Assembly: GCF_034670185.1 (NCBI RefSeq)
Contig: NZ_JAXMNY010000001.1
Span: forward strand, 1,922,001 to 1,986,000
Direction of reading: 5' to 3'
Source of the DNA: Nisaea sp.
GTDB lineage: Bacteria > Pseudomonadota > Alphaproteobacteria > Thalassobaculales > Thalassobaculaceae
DNA: 64,000 nt
The notes beneath the pieces are model-generated. The model was not told the origin of the DNA. It made no database searches and saw nothing but the letters and a program-made list of their open reading frames with translations. Position 1 is the stretch's first letter. Each line of letters starts with the position of its first letter. Positions 27,114-36,019 of the stretch are shown here, one piece after another. A program made the position numbers and the translations under genes.

Positions 27114-28597
27114 CGCCGGCCGCCTCGCAGATAATGGTTCGGAACGCCTTCGATCTGGGCAATGCGGAGTTCCTGCGCATAGTCGCCCCGCTCCGCCCGG
27201 ATCAGCATTTCCTTCCAGAACGGTGGTCGGGTCTCAATCCGGAAGGCTTCGGCCAGCACGCGTCCAGTGGTGCTTTCCGGTGCCTCGACGTCAAGTGCGG
27301 CCAGCATCGTCGGCAGGACGTCGACCAGGCCGGTCGGCGTCTCCACGATGTGATCCTGCCGGAACAGGTCGCCACCGGCGGTCAGCAGATTGTTGATCTC
27401 ATGCTGATGCAGCCCGCCATGCATCCCCCCGCCCGGCGGAATGTCTCCGTTATCGACATAGCAGAGCCCGGGATAGCCGAACGCATTCGCGCCATCCGAG
27501 GTGCGCAGAACCATATAGAGGTCCGGTGCACGTTCGTTCGAGACATTGATCGCACTCATCGGCAATGCACCCTGCAATTCAGCGCGGCTGAACACCAGTC
27601 CGCACCATTCCTGCTCGATAAGCCAGTGGAACACTTTCTCGGTCATTGCCGGATCGCGGTCCCTGATACTGATGCCTCCTGCGTAGCTGCGCTTCACCAC
27701 AACGTCCACGTCGGACCCAATCACCTTGCCGACCCGGAAACCGGCTTTGGTGAGTTCCTCGGCAACGTTAATCTGCTCTGTTGCCGTGATCTGGCCATGG
27801 TCGGACGCGGCAATAATCTGCCAACCGTCTCCCCGACCTTTCGCCTCCCACCAGTCGAGAATGCGCCGGAACGCATCGTCGACCGCCTTGATTGCGGCCA
27901 GGGATTCCGGTGAGCCGATTTCCTTGTAGTGAAAGCTCAGGTCGGGCTCGTTGAACCAGATCACCTGGACGTCCGCGTCATGCTTTGGGATGAATTCCTC
28001 GAGCAGCACGGTCGCTGCATAATCCTGTACGGCAACATTCGGGAACTGCTGCTGGGGCACCGGACCGTGCCGTTCGATCACACCATCAAAGTCGGCGGCG
28101 GGGCTGGAGATATCGGCGCCCCAGATGGAAAAGACCGGCTGGCCATGCTCCGCCGCATTAAGATTGAGCAACCGGGCATTGCCGATCTTGCCCGTGGTCA
28201 CGACCGCGTATTTGAGCCCGGCCTCATGCAGGATCTCGCCTACGTTGCGGGCCCCCTGCAGCCGGCCATAACGGCGTGCCGCCTCGGCCATCTTGACATC
28301 GTCGGACGTGTCCATCGGGCCATCGAAACCGAGCGCGGGGTCATAGAAAGTATTGCCCATGATACCGTGTCCCGGCCGTGGCCCGTCACCCACCGGGTGC
28401 TGCGCCGCAGGCCCAGGAAAAGCGCCCGTCACGAAGCTGGAGACCTGGACCCGTGTTTCCACCGGGAAGACCGAGGCGCTGTTCGGGAAGTCAGTCCAGG
28501 ACTGGCGAAAACCATGAATATTCGGGGCGGTATCCGGCCGCACCATATCGCGACGCAGACCGTCGAAAAGGACAAACAAAAAACGCGGTCGCGCCAT
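27104..28597 (-). CDS. Type I phosphodiesterase/nucleotide pyrophosphatase family (alkaline phosphatase fold)
   Basis: A 497-residue hydrolase. FLFVLFDGLRRDMV gives the first metal aspartate; the nucleophile threonine is expected in SVFPVETRVQVSSFVTG; VIWFNEPDLSFHYKE and IIAASDHGQI supply the acidic and His metal ligands, and MHGGLHQHEI the last histidine. These two-zinc enzymes cleave phosphodiesters or phosphonates. No signal peptide is seen, so the protein is probably cytoplasmic. No neighbour hints at the substrate. Confidence 0.85.
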   Translation of the reverse strand: MARPRFLFVLFDGLRRDMVRPDTAPNIHGFRQSWTDFPNSASVFPVETRVQVSSFVTGAFPGPAAQHPVGDGPRPGHGIMGNTFYDPALGFDGPMDTSDDVKMAEAARRYGRLQGARNVGEILHEAGLKYAVVTTGKIGNARLLNLNAAEHGQPVFSIWGADISSPAADFDGVIERHGPVPQQQFPNVAVQDYAATVLLEEFIPKHDADVQVIWFNEPDLSFHYKEIGSPESLAAIKAVDDAFRRILDWWEAKGRGDGWQIIAASDHGQITATEQINVAEELTKAGFRVGKVIGSDVDVVVKRSYAGGISIRDRDPAMTEKVFHWLIEQEWCGLVFSRAELQGALPMSAINVSNERAPDLYMVLRTSDGANAFGYPGLCYVDNGDIPPGGGMHGGLHQHEINNLLTAGGDLFRQDHIVETPTGLVDVLPTMLAALDVEAPESTTGRVLAEAFRIETRPPFWKEMLIRAERGDYAQELRIAQIEGVPNHYLRGGRRTA

Positions 28598-28765
28598 GGA
28601 AACCCCCAGATAAAATCAGCGAATTGACAATTGTATTGTCGGCCCGCAATCGGGCGCGGACAAGGCAGCGCTCCATGAAAGCTCTATGACAGTGTAAAAT
28701 CACGATAGTTCGATAAATCTAGAATTATCGTTGACTGATCCGTTTTCCATGCCTACCTTCAGATC

Positions 28766-29086
28766 ATGGACATAGAAACCGCCTCGAAATGCCTGTCTGA
28801 ACTGGGCAACCCGCATCGCCTCGAAGCCTTTCGCCTGCTTATCAAGGCGGGGCCGGAGGGAGTCACGGTCGGCGATATTCAAAGGCATCTGAATATCCCG
28901 AAATCCACGCTCTCCCATCATATCTCGCATCTCGTCTGGGCCGGTCTGGCACGGCAGGAGCGAGAAGGCCGGGTGCTTCGCTGCACGGCGAATTTCGAGC
29001 TGGCCGATGCCCTGGTTGCCTATCTCTGCGCCGAGTGCTGCAGCGGCCTGGACGTTGTGCAGACAGACGAGACGCAGGACGCGTGA
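28766..29086 (+). CDS. ArsR family winged-helix regulator
   Basis: A 106-residue repressor with the ArsR winged helix: LGNPHRLEAFRLLI, the recognition helix in NIPKSTLSHHISHLVWAGL and the wing QEREGRVLRCT. A cysteine pair near the end (AECCSGLD, residues about 88-93) could bind a thiophilic metal(loid). It lies 49 bases before a DUF318 permease and is probably its regulator, an arrangement common for arsenic-type efflux genes. Confidence 0.88.
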   Translation: MDIETASKCLSELGNPHRLEAFRLLIKAGPEGVTVGDIQRHLNIPKSTLSHHISHLVWAGLARQEREGRVLRCTANFELADALVAYLCAECCSGLDVVQTDETQDA

Positions 29087-29135
29087 GTTTTTTTGATCAA
29101 ATAGTTCGATGATTCCGGAAGGATCGGATAAAATT

Positions 29136-30182
29136 ATGACCACAGCAGACCTGACGCGCACCCTCTCGCTTCGCTTCGGCCGGATCGACCGGGTCTGGAT
29201 CGCAACCGCCCTTATCTTTGTCGCCCTCGCTCTCCTCGTCCCCCAGCAGGTCGGGGAAAGTGCGGTCTTCACACTAGATGCTCTTCTGCATGTCGGCCCC
29301 TTCATAATCCTTTCCGTCGTTGTTGCGGCATTCGCCCGGGCGAGCGGGCTTGACCATCAGATCGGACGCGCCTTCTCCGGGAATGCCACACAGGCCATCC
29401 TGCTGGCTGCCCTTTTCGGCTCTCTATCGCCCTTCTGCTCCTGCGGGGTCGTGCCGATCATCGCAGGCCTGCTGGTCGCCGGAGTCCCCCTGGCGCCTGT
29501 GATGGCCTTCTGGCTTGCATCACCGCTGATGGACCCGGAAATGTTCATTCTGATGACACCGGTGGTGGGCTTGGAGTTCACTTTCGCGAAACTTGCCGCC
29601 GCCTTCAGCATTGGTGCAATTGCCGGCTTTGGCACGCACCTGCTGGTCAAGGGTGGTGCTTTCAAAGACGCCTTGCGCCCCGATCTCGCAAAATCCTGCG
29701 GCTGCGGTAGCTCCAACGCTCTGAAGACAGACAAAATCGTCTGGGGTTTCTGGAAAGACCAGGAGCGCCGGGAGGCCTTCACCGGTGAAGCCAGGCGGTC
29801 CGGGTTTTTCCTGCTGAAATGGCTGACCCTTGCCTTCACCCTGGAAAGCCTGATGGTGGCCTATGTTCCGGCGGAACAGGTGGCAACCTATCTCGGCGGC
29901 GACGAATGGTGGACCATTCCGGCTGCGATCCTTGTCGGCGTGCCCAGCTATCTCAACGGCTACGCGGCCATTCCGCTGGTCGGCGGCCTGATGGATCTCG
30001 GCATGACTCCCGCAGCCGGTCTCGGTTTCATGATCGCCGGCGGCATCACCAGCATCCCGGCCTCGATGGCCGTGTTTGCCCTGGTGCGCGGCGGTGTCTT
30101 CACCTGGTATCTGGCACTTGGGCTGGTCGGCTCTTTGGCCGCGGCTTATGGGTTTTCCCTCTATCTTGCGGTTTTGGCATGA
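29136..30182 (+). CDS. DUF318/ArsP-like membrane permease
   Basis: A 348-residue protein with eight or more hydrophobic segments. The two conserved elements of the DUF318 (YraQ) family are present: PFCSCGVVPIIAGLLVAGVP near residue 98 with its cysteine pair, and VPSYLNGYAAIPLVGGLMD in the second half. A loop SCGCGSSN adds two more cysteines. ArsP members export organoarsenicals; with an ArsR gene just upstream a metalloid role is plausible but unproved. The ATG at 29136 is chosen over the one at 29109, which has no ribosome site. Confidence 0.82.
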   Translation: MTTADLTRTLSLRFGRIDRVWIATALIFVALALLVPQQVGESAVFTLDALLHVGPFIILSVVVAAFARASGLDHQIGRAFSGNATQAILLAALFGSLSPFCSCGVVPIIAGLLVAGVPLAPVMAFWLASPLMDPEMFILMTPVVGLEFTFAKLAAAFSIGAIAGFGTHLLVKGGAFKDALRPDLAKSCGCGSSNALKTDKIVWGFWKDQERREAFTGEARRSGFFLLKWLTLAFTLESLMVAYVPAEQVATYLGGDEWWTIPAAILVGVPSYLNGYAAIPLVGGLMDLGMTPAAGLGFMIAGGITSIPASMAVFALVRGGVFTWYLALGLVGSLAAAYGFSLYLAVLA

Positions 30183-30303
30183 TATCCTTGCGTTAGACTG
30201 GATATTGCTTCCGCATTTGGGATACCTACCTATCCTGAACAACACCGCCGCCCCGATGGGCGGCGGTTGCCACGGACGCCGGCAAGACGGCGGGGAGAAC
30301 AGA

Positions 30304-31122
30304 ATGGTAGACGCCAATCCGAAGCCGAAGGCAGTCGTCGACCCGGTCTGGAGCTCTATGCTCACCGATGCGGCTCAATGGGCGGAACAGGAATCCGCTC
30401 TGGCGAGCTGGATGCATGCCAGCGTTATGGACCAGCGCACCTTCGAGGACGCGCTGGCCTATCTGATTTCACAGAAACTCGGCGGCACGGAGATGAGCGA
30501 TCTCTCCGTCTATCAGGTCGTGCACAACGCAATGCTCTCCGACGCCTCTATTGGTGAATCAGCCCGCGCGGATCTTTCCGCCACCTATGACCGCGATCCG
30601 GCCTGCACCAGCTATCTTGAGCCGTTCCTCTATTTCAAGGGCTTCCATGCCCTGCAGGCCTACCGGATCGGCCATTGGCTGTGGGGCCATGACCGGACCT
30701 TCCTCGCGAAGTATTTCCAGAGCCGTATCAACAGTGTTTTCGGTGTCGACATCCACCCGGCCGCGCGTATCGGCAAAGGCATCATGGTCGACCATGGCAC
30801 CGGTGTGGTGATCGGCGAGACCGCCGTTGTCGAGGATGGCGTCTCCCTGCTGCATGGCGTGACGCTGGGCGGCACCGGCAAGGAAACAGGCGACCGGCAT
30901 CCGAAGATTCGGCGCGGCACAATGATCGGCGCCGGGGCGACCGTGCTCGGCAATATCGAAGTCGGGGAATGCTCCCGCGTCGGCGCAGGCTCTGTCGTAC
31001 TCAAGAGCGTCGACAAGAACACCACGGTCGCAGGCGTTCCAGCGAAGGTGGTCGGCAGTGCCGGCTGCGCGCAGCCGGCACTCTCGATGGATCAACAGTT
31101 CTTCGCCGAAGATTACGACTGA
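30304..31122 (+). CDS. cysE: Serine O-acetyltransferase
   Basis: A 272-residue enzyme that makes O-acetylserine for cysteine synthesis. The helical N-terminal domain (VWSSMLTDAAQWAEQESALA) precedes a left-handed beta-helix of hexapeptide repeats: DIHPAARIGKGIMVDHGTG, VIGETAVVEDGVSLLHGVTL, GGTGKETGDRHPKI. Catalytic Asp and His lie in MVDHGTG. The ATG at 30304 follows GGGGAG by six bases; a longer frame from 30076 overlaps the permease gene and is rejected. Confidence 0.95.
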   Translation: MVDANPKPKAVVDPVWSSMLTDAAQWAEQESALASWMHASVMDQRTFEDALAYLISQKLGGTEMSDLSVYQVVHNAMLSDASIGESARADLSATYDRDPACTSYLEPFLYFKGFHALQAYRIGHWLWGHDRTFLAKYFQSRINSVFGVDIHPAARIGKGIMVDHGTGVVIGETAVVEDGVSLLHGVTLGGTGKETGDRHPKIRRGTMIGAGATVLGNIEVGECSRVGAGSVVLKSVDKNTTVAGVPAKVVGSAGCAQPALSMDQQFFAEDYD

Positions 31123-31140
31123 GGCAACGCTACGGGACGG

Positions 31141-31950
31141 TCAGGCACTCGTCGGCGGCCAGATCCCGCCAAGCGCCGCCGTCGCTTCCCGGGCAACCGA
31201 ACAGACGATCTTGCCGAGCTTGTCGATCCGCTCATCCGTGATCCGCGCTGTCGGGCCGGAAATGGAGATGGCGGCAAGCGGCTCGCTATGGTGACCGAAG
31301 ACGGCTGAGGCGACACAGCGCAGCCCTACCGAATGCTCCTCGTTATCGATGGCGTACTCGACCTCGCGGACCCTCGCCAACTCCTGCTCCATCCGCGGCA
31401 AGGCATCGATGGTGCGGCGGGTCTTGTGCTCCGATCCGACCCGCGTGAGCAGCTTGGACACGTCTTCCGTTTTCATCCGTGCCAGCAGGGTCTTGCCCAC
31501 GGCGGAGCCTGCAATGGGAACCCGCGCTCCCGGCTTGGCAAATGCCCGCATCATCTCGCGGCATTCAACCTGGGCCAGATAGACCATTTCGTCATTGTCA
31601 CGGACAGCCAGATTTACCGTCTCCCCGCTTTCTTCCATCAGGCGCCGCATATAGGGCCGGGTAATCGCCACCAGATCCCGCGTGCGCAGGAAGGCGTTAC
31701 CGACGGCGAAGCATTGAACACCGATCTGCCAGGCGCCGCGCTCGGTGTCGAACCTGACATAGCGTTCCTGCTGCAAGGTCGTCAGCAGCCGGTGCACTGT
31801 CGACGGCGGCAATGTAACGGTATGAGCAATCTGGGTAAGGGTCATGCCGTCCTCGTCGGCAGCCAGCGCATTCAATACACTAATGGCGCGTGCTACAGAC
31901 TGGATTTGGCCAGATCGCTCGGAATCTGATCGCTTCGGAATTGCGTTCAT
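31141..31950 (-). CDS. IclR family transcriptional regulator
   Basis: A 269-residue regulator. The N-terminal winged helix (AISVLNALAADEDGMTLTQI and LPPSTVHRLLTTLQQERYV) is followed by the IclR effector domain, with GSAVGKTLLARM, VGLRCVASAVFGHHSEPLAAI and ISGPTARITDERI. The effector is unknown; the divergent gene is an SDR epimerase, which may or may not be a target. A TTGTATACAA palindrome lies 26 bases before the start. Confidence 0.92.
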   Translation of the reverse strand: MNAIPKRSDSERSGQIQSVARAISVLNALAADEDGMTLTQIAHTVTLPPSTVHRLLTTLQQERYVRFDTERGAWQIGVQCFAVGNAFLRTRDLVAITRPYMRRLMEESGETVNLAVRDNDEMVYLAQVECREMMRAFAKPGARVPIAGSAVGKTLLARMKTEDVSKLLTRVGSEHKTRRTIDALPRMEQELARVREVEYAIDNEEHSVGLRCVASAVFGHHSEPLAAISISGPTARITDERIDKLGKIVCSVAREATAALGGIWPPTSA

Positions 31951-31975
31951 GAACTCGGTATCTTCCCTGTATCTT

Positions 31976-31985
31976 TTGTATACAA
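31976..31985. promoter_or_regulatory. TTGTATACAA palindrome upstream of the IclR gene
   Basis: A perfect ten-base palindrome in the IclR/epimerase gap. Two GTATC words at 31958-31962 and 31969-31973, one helical turn apart, and a GTATC-GTGG-GATAC inverted repeat at 32041-32054 share the same core. Together they look like a multi-site operator for the IclR protein. Confidence 0.5.
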
Positions 31986-32092
31986 TTTATTTTCCTGCAC
32001 CGGTCCGTTGGATCGCCGATTTCCGGCATCTTAGATTTCCGTATCGTGGGATACAATTGCATTCTGAGAATGAATTGTTCCGATTTGCATTT

Positions 32093-32108
32093 GCCCCGCG
32101 CCCGGGGC
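32093..32108 (+). promoter_or_regulatory. GC hairpin in the leader of the epimerase gene (copy 1)
   Basis: GCCCCG and CGGGGC flank a CGCC loop, 47 bases before the epimerase ATG. The same element with a matching surrounding leader recurs at 34619-34634. Not followed by a T-run; its role, perhaps leader folding or regulation, is unknown. Confidence 0.45.
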
Positions 32109-32154
32109 TGCGTTAAGCCGGATCAGGACAGGCTTTGGACCTTACGTCAGACAC

Positions 32155-33216
32155 ATGCGCATTCTCGTAACCGGAGGGGCCGGCTTCGTCGGATCCAACC
32201 TCTCTCTTGCCTTCAAACGCGACAATCCAGGCGCCGAGGTGATTGCCGCCGATAATCTGAAACGCCGCGGCAGCGAGCTGAACCTGCTGCGGCTGCGCGA
32301 GGCAGGTGTCCGGTTCGAGCATGCCGATATCCGCGACCCGAGCGACATCGCAGCTCTTGGCCCCATGGACCTGCTGATCGAGTGCTCCGCAGAGCCCTCG
32401 GTCCAGGCCGGATACGGCGGAAACCCGGCCTATCTGATCGACACAAATCTTCGTGGCACACTGAACTGCCTGGAGGCCGCGAGGACACACGATGCGACCT
32501 TCGTGTTTCTCTCTACCAGCCGCGTCTACCCGATCGACCCATTGCGCGCGCTTCCACTCGAAACGAAATGCAACCGGCTCGCCCTGCCGACAGGTGCCGC
32601 AGGGCCCGGATGGTCAGAATATGGCATCGCCGAAGACTTCGACCTCACCGGTCACCGTTCCCTCTACGGCACGACAAAACTGAGCTCGGAACATTTCATT
32701 GAGGAATACCGGGCCGCTTTCGGATTGAAAGCCATCATCAACCGCTGCGGCGTTCTCGCGGGGCCATGGCAAATGGGCAAGGTAGACCAGGGCTTCATGA
32801 GCCTCTGGGCGGCCCGCCATCTCTATGGCGGCACTTTGTCCTATAACGGTTTCGGCGGTCACGGACACCAGGTCCGGGACGTGCTGCATGTGGACGATTT
32901 GTATGACCTGATCGCCCTTCAGCTCACAAAAGCAGAGGAGGCAACGACAGGCGTCTGGAATACCGGTGGCGGGGCGAACAATGCAACCTCGCTCAAAGAG
33001 CTGACGGACGCCTGCTCCACGCGATCCGGACGCTCCCTCGGGATCGCGTGCAATCCCGAAACAAACCCAGCGGACATACCCTGGTTCGTTACAGACTCCC
33101 GCAAGGTCTCACGCACGTTCGACTGGCGACCAAAGCGAACGCTGGACGATCTTCTCGACAATATCTTCGAATGGCTGGAGGTCCAGCGCGCGACGCTGGA
33201 ACCTCTGCTGAGATAG
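32155..33216 (+). CDS. NAD-dependent sugar epimerase/dehydratase (extended SDR)
   Basis: A 353-residue extended short-chain dehydrogenase. The NAD loop TGGAGFVGSNL is at residues 6-16, FVFLSTSRVYP carries the serine and SLYGTTKLSSEHF the Tyr-x3-Lys pair. Length and the long insertion before the YxxxK motif recall CDP-paratose/tyvelose 2-epimerases, but the exact sugar cannot be read. It is followed after ten bases by a TIGR04372-type protein, so it probably belongs to surface-glycan synthesis. A remnant of a second copy lies at 34682. Confidence 0.88.
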   Translation: MRILVTGGAGFVGSNLSLAFKRDNPGAEVIAADNLKRRGSELNLLRLREAGVRFEHADIRDPSDIAALGPMDLLIECSAEPSVQAGYGGNPAYLIDTNLRGTLNCLEAARTHDATFVFLSTSRVYPIDPLRALPLETKCNRLALPTGAAGPGWSEYGIAEDFDLTGHRSLYGTTKLSSEHFIEEYRAAFGLKAIINRCGVLAGPWQMGKVDQGFMSLWAARHLYGGTLSYNGFGGHGHQVRDVLHVDDLYDLIALQLTKAEEATTGVWNTGGGANNATSLKELTDACSTRSGRSLGIACNPETNPADIPWFVTDSRKVSRTFDWRPKRTLDDLLDNIFEWLEVQRATLEPLLR

Positions 33217-33226
33217 AGGCCCGCAG

Positions 33227-34486
33227 ATGGCGGATGAGCAAAAGCCGAGCCGGAGCGACGAACTCTCGAACATCCTCGCACCCGAGCACGTCACCGCGTT
33301 TGTCCGCGAGATCTCAGGTTACCTGTCGTCAGGAACAGCATCCGTCGCTCACATCATGCCGCTGGCGTGGCGCATCGGACATCTCGCAATGGAGCCCCAT
33401 GCACTCTGGGAGCTGTTCAGAGAAAGTCACGACCAGCAGATCATTGTCATCCCCCCGGCAACGCGTGCCTACCACAGCGCGGGCGTCCGTGCCGTAATCG
33501 AGCCCTTTGTTACAATCGCCGAGACGACCAATAGACAAACCATGCTCATGGGCCACATGGATGCAGGAACTCTCAGTGTCGGCCCTCTAACCTGGTACCA
33601 GCGCGGTCCCGCCGGGCTGCTCGACGATTACATTAAACTCCTCAATAATGCCGGTCGGCAGCCGCGCCATTTCCCCATCCCGGAAAAAGTGTCATTCGCT
33701 GCGCAAGAATTCTGTGAACGGCGTGGAATAGGAGAGCGCGACCGGATCGTCGTCCTCAATGTCCGCGACCGTAATTTCCTGCCTGACCAGGACGCACATT
33801 TCTATCGCACCGCAGATATTACAACTTACGAGCCAGCGGTACGGTATCTGCTGGATCAGGGATATTGGGTCCTGCGCACCGGCCTGGCCGGTTCGGTCGA
33901 AGCACCATTCGCCCATCCCCGCTATCTCGATATCTGGAAGGAGCCGGACTATACGGACTTGCTGGATCCCGGCCTGATCGCGCGCGCGCGCTTTGGTGTC
34001 ACCTGCTCATCAGGCCCGGAAGCGGTATTTCGCATCCTTGGCGTGCCACAACTCATGGCAAATGGTGTCTTGCAATCAGGCATGTGGATGAATCCTCAAG
34101 ACAAGCTGGTTTTCAAGACCTATCATGCGATCAATGATGGCAAACCGGCGAGACTTCACTCTCTGCTGATGCAAGGCGTCGCTCTCTTTTCCGATGTAGA
34201 AAATGTTGCGAGGTGCGGGTTTACGGTGAAGGACAACACCGCCGAAGAAATCCTGGAGGCTGTGATCGAGATGGACGCCTCACTTTCCAATGAACACCGT
34301 CCCGACGAAACCACCAATCAGCGTTTTCTGAAAATTGGTGCCGATTACCAGGCCTTCCTCGGCAACACCGGGCATCCGGCTGATCGCAGATCGGTTGTTC
34401 GCCGCCAAACCCAATACGGCTACGCTCTTCCCTGGACACAACTTGCAGACAGTTATGTAAGTTCCCATCCGGAATTTCTCGAATAG
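33227..34486 (+). CDS. TIGR04372-like putative glycosyltransferase (copy 1)
   Basis: A 419-residue protein. Features recalled from the TIGR04372 family are VVLNVRDRNFLPD (residues 182-194), a short segment with a conserved Arg-Thr-Ala-Asp-Ile and ARARFGVTCSSGPEAVFRIL, which resembles the donor-binding end of GT-B transferases. Such genes occur in glycan loci near NAD-dependent epimerases, as here. It is clearly paralogous to the gene at 34751: LPLAWRIGH or MPLAWRIGH, MEPHA-WEL, GRQPRHFP and the tail TQYGYALPWTxLADSY are shared. Confidence 0.7.
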   Translation: MADEQKPSRSDELSNILAPEHVTAFVREISGYLSSGTASVAHIMPLAWRIGHLAMEPHALWELFRESHDQQIIVIPPATRAYHSAGVRAVIEPFVTIAETTNRQTMLMGHMDAGTLSVGPLTWYQRGPAGLLDDYIKLLNNAGRQPRHFPIPEKVSFAAQEFCERRGIGERDRIVVLNVRDRNFLPDQDAHFYRTADITTYEPAVRYLLDQGYWVLRTGLAGSVEAPFAHPRYLDIWKEPDYTDLLDPGLIARARFGVTCSSGPEAVFRILGVPQLMANGVLQSGMWMNPQDKLVFKTYHAINDGKPARLHSLLMQGVALFSDVENVARCGFTVKDNTAEEILEAVIEMDASLSNEHRPDETTNQRFLKIGADYQAFLGNTGHPADRRSVVRRQTQYGYALPWTQLADSYVSSHPEFLE

Positions 34487-34609
34487 ATACTGTGACTAGG
34501 ATCAGCGCTCCGGAATTCGGCAAATCATCCCCTAACGCTCAACTTAATCACTATCCCGGACTATCGCGGTCACTCGCAATAATCGCATGTTTGGATTATC
34601 TGTTTGCCT

Positions 34610-34714
34610 TTTGCGTTTGCCCCGCGCGCGGGGCTGCGTTAATCCGGATTGGGATCAGGTTTTGGAGAGTAAGTCAGACGCATGAGCATTTACATAACGG
34701 GTGCGGGTGGATTC
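34610..34714 (+). repeat. Second copy of the epimerase leader and first codons
   Basis: Bases 34610-34714 match 32084-32186 almost without gaps. The first 34 bases differ at only two sites, the distance from the repeat edge to the ATG differs by one base, and homology continues through codon 11 of the epimerase. This marks a duplicated module, not shared regulation alone. Divergence in the coding part is higher than in the leader. Confidence 0.8.
34619..34634 (+). promoter_or_regulatory. GC palindrome in the duplicated leader (copy 2)
   Basis: GCCCCGCG is followed by its complement, a perfect 16-base palindrome 47 bases before the remnant ATG. It corresponds to the stem-loop at 32093-32108; one base change in the loop made it a full palindrome or the reverse. 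Confidence 0.45.
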
Positions 34715-34747
34715 ACACGCTCCACTCCATTTTATTATGAGCGCTGA
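34682..34747 (+). pseudogene. 5' remnant of a second sugar epimerase gene
   Basis: A 21-codon frame, ATG at 34682 and TGA at 34745-34747. Its first eleven residues MSIYITGAGGF align with MRILVTGGAGF, the start of the intact epimerase at 32155, including the glycine-rich NAD loop. After that the sequence diverges and ends three bases before the start region of the next gene, consistent with deletion of nearly the whole gene body. Whether this short frame is translated as a leader peptide for the gene at 34751 is open. Confidence 0.7.
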
Positions 34748-34750
34748 GCA

Positions 34751-36019
34751 ATGTCAGATTCCGCCGGTCCATATCGCCTCAGCGAAGAAGAACTCAAGAA
34801 CGTTTTTGCCCCCGAGCGCGTCACCCGGTTGATCCAAAGCCTCGCGCCCTATCTTGCACAGGAAGGGCAGACAGCTCTCCACATCCTGCCGCTCGCATGG
34901 CGCATCGGGCACTTTGCAATGGAGCCGCACGCTTTCTGGGAACTTTACGGGGAAGAGCACGCCAGATTGGTGCTCCTGATACCGCACCGCTCCATCGCCC
35001 AGCATAGCCTCGGCCTCAGATCAATCCTCGAGAAAATCTTCGAACTCGCGGAGACAACGGACGGCGACTTGCTACTAATGGGGCACATAGGGGCCAGCAT
35101 TACACGGGCTGGCAAGCTTACATGGCATCAACGCGGAACCACTGGACTGATCGACGACTATATCAAAGTCTTGAAAACCCCCGGGCGGCGCCCGCGTCAC
35201 TTCCCAGTGAGCCAAGACGTGACGGCCGCAACAAATGATTTCCTGACATCGCTTGGCATCTCGCCTTCCGACCGGATCGTCGTCCTTAATGTCCGCGATC
35301 TGAATTTTCTGCCCGACTTGAAAGTGCACGCCTTTCGCGCGGCAAATATCGAAACCTATAAGCCGGCCGTCGAGCAACTCTTGGAAAACGGATACCGGAT
35401 CCTGCGCATCGGCGTCCGCGATTCAATCCCGTTGACGTTGGAGCACCCGCACTATCATGAGGCCTGCAGGATCCCCGGATATTCGACCCTGCTTGATCCG
35501 GGAATCATCGCCCGCGCCCATTTTGGCATTACCTGTTCGTCTGGCCCGGAAGCCGTCTTCCGGATACTCGGAGTGCCGCAGCTCCAGGTGAACGGCGTCC
35601 TGCAATGCGGCATGTGGATGAACGAGCGCGACAAGCTGCTCTTCAAGACATACCGGAAGACCGATAATGGTCGCGTGGCCAGCTACCGGGATTTGCTCGA
35701 AGCCCATGTAGCTGCTCGCCCCGCAACCGCCGAAGCCCTTGGCGAATGCGGGTTTTCCATTGAGGACAACACTGCTGAGGAAATACGCGCAGCGGTTGAC
35801 GAAATGCACCGGACGCTCGACGGTGAGCATGTCGAAGATCAGACAGCTACGGCACGGTTTCTGGAAATCGGTGGCGACTATCACGCCTTGCTCGAAGCAG
35901 GTGGCGAACCAGTCGACCCATCATCAATCTCTGCCAAGCAGACCCAATACGGCTACGCTCTCCCATGGACGCGGCTTGCTGACAGTTACCTGGAAACCCA
36001 TCCGGACTTTCTTGAATGA
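34751..36019 (+). CDS. TIGR04372-like putative glycosyltransferase (copy 2)
   Basis: A 422-residue paralogue of the protein at 33227, roughly half identical by eye. Shared blocks include RIVVLNVRD (residues 176-184), NFLPD, ARAHFGITCSSGPEAVFRIL and TQYGYALPWTRLADSY. Its last codons overlap the DMT transporter start in an ATGA, so they are co-translated. It has its own duplicated leader, so it may be expressed separately from copy 1. Specific sugar unknown. Confidence 0.7.
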   Translation: MSDSAGPYRLSEEELKNVFAPERVTRLIQSLAPYLAQEGQTALHILPLAWRIGHFAMEPHAFWELYGEEHARLVLLIPHRSIAQHSLGLRSILEKIFELAETTDGDLLLMGHIGASITRAGKLTWHQRGTTGLIDDYIKVLKTPGRRPRHFPVSQDVTAATNDFLTSLGISPSDRIVVLNVRDLNFLPDLKVHAFRAANIETYKPAVEQLLENGYRILRIGVRDSIPLTLEHPHYHEACRIPGYSTLLDPGIIARAHFGITCSSGPEAVFRILGVPQLQVNGVLQCGMWMNERDKLLFKTYRKTDNGRVASYRDLLEAHVAARPATAEALGECGFSIEDNTAEEIRAAVDEMHRTLDGEHVEDQTATARFLEIGGDYHALLEAGGEPVDPSSISAKQTQYGYALPWTRLADSYLETHPDFLE

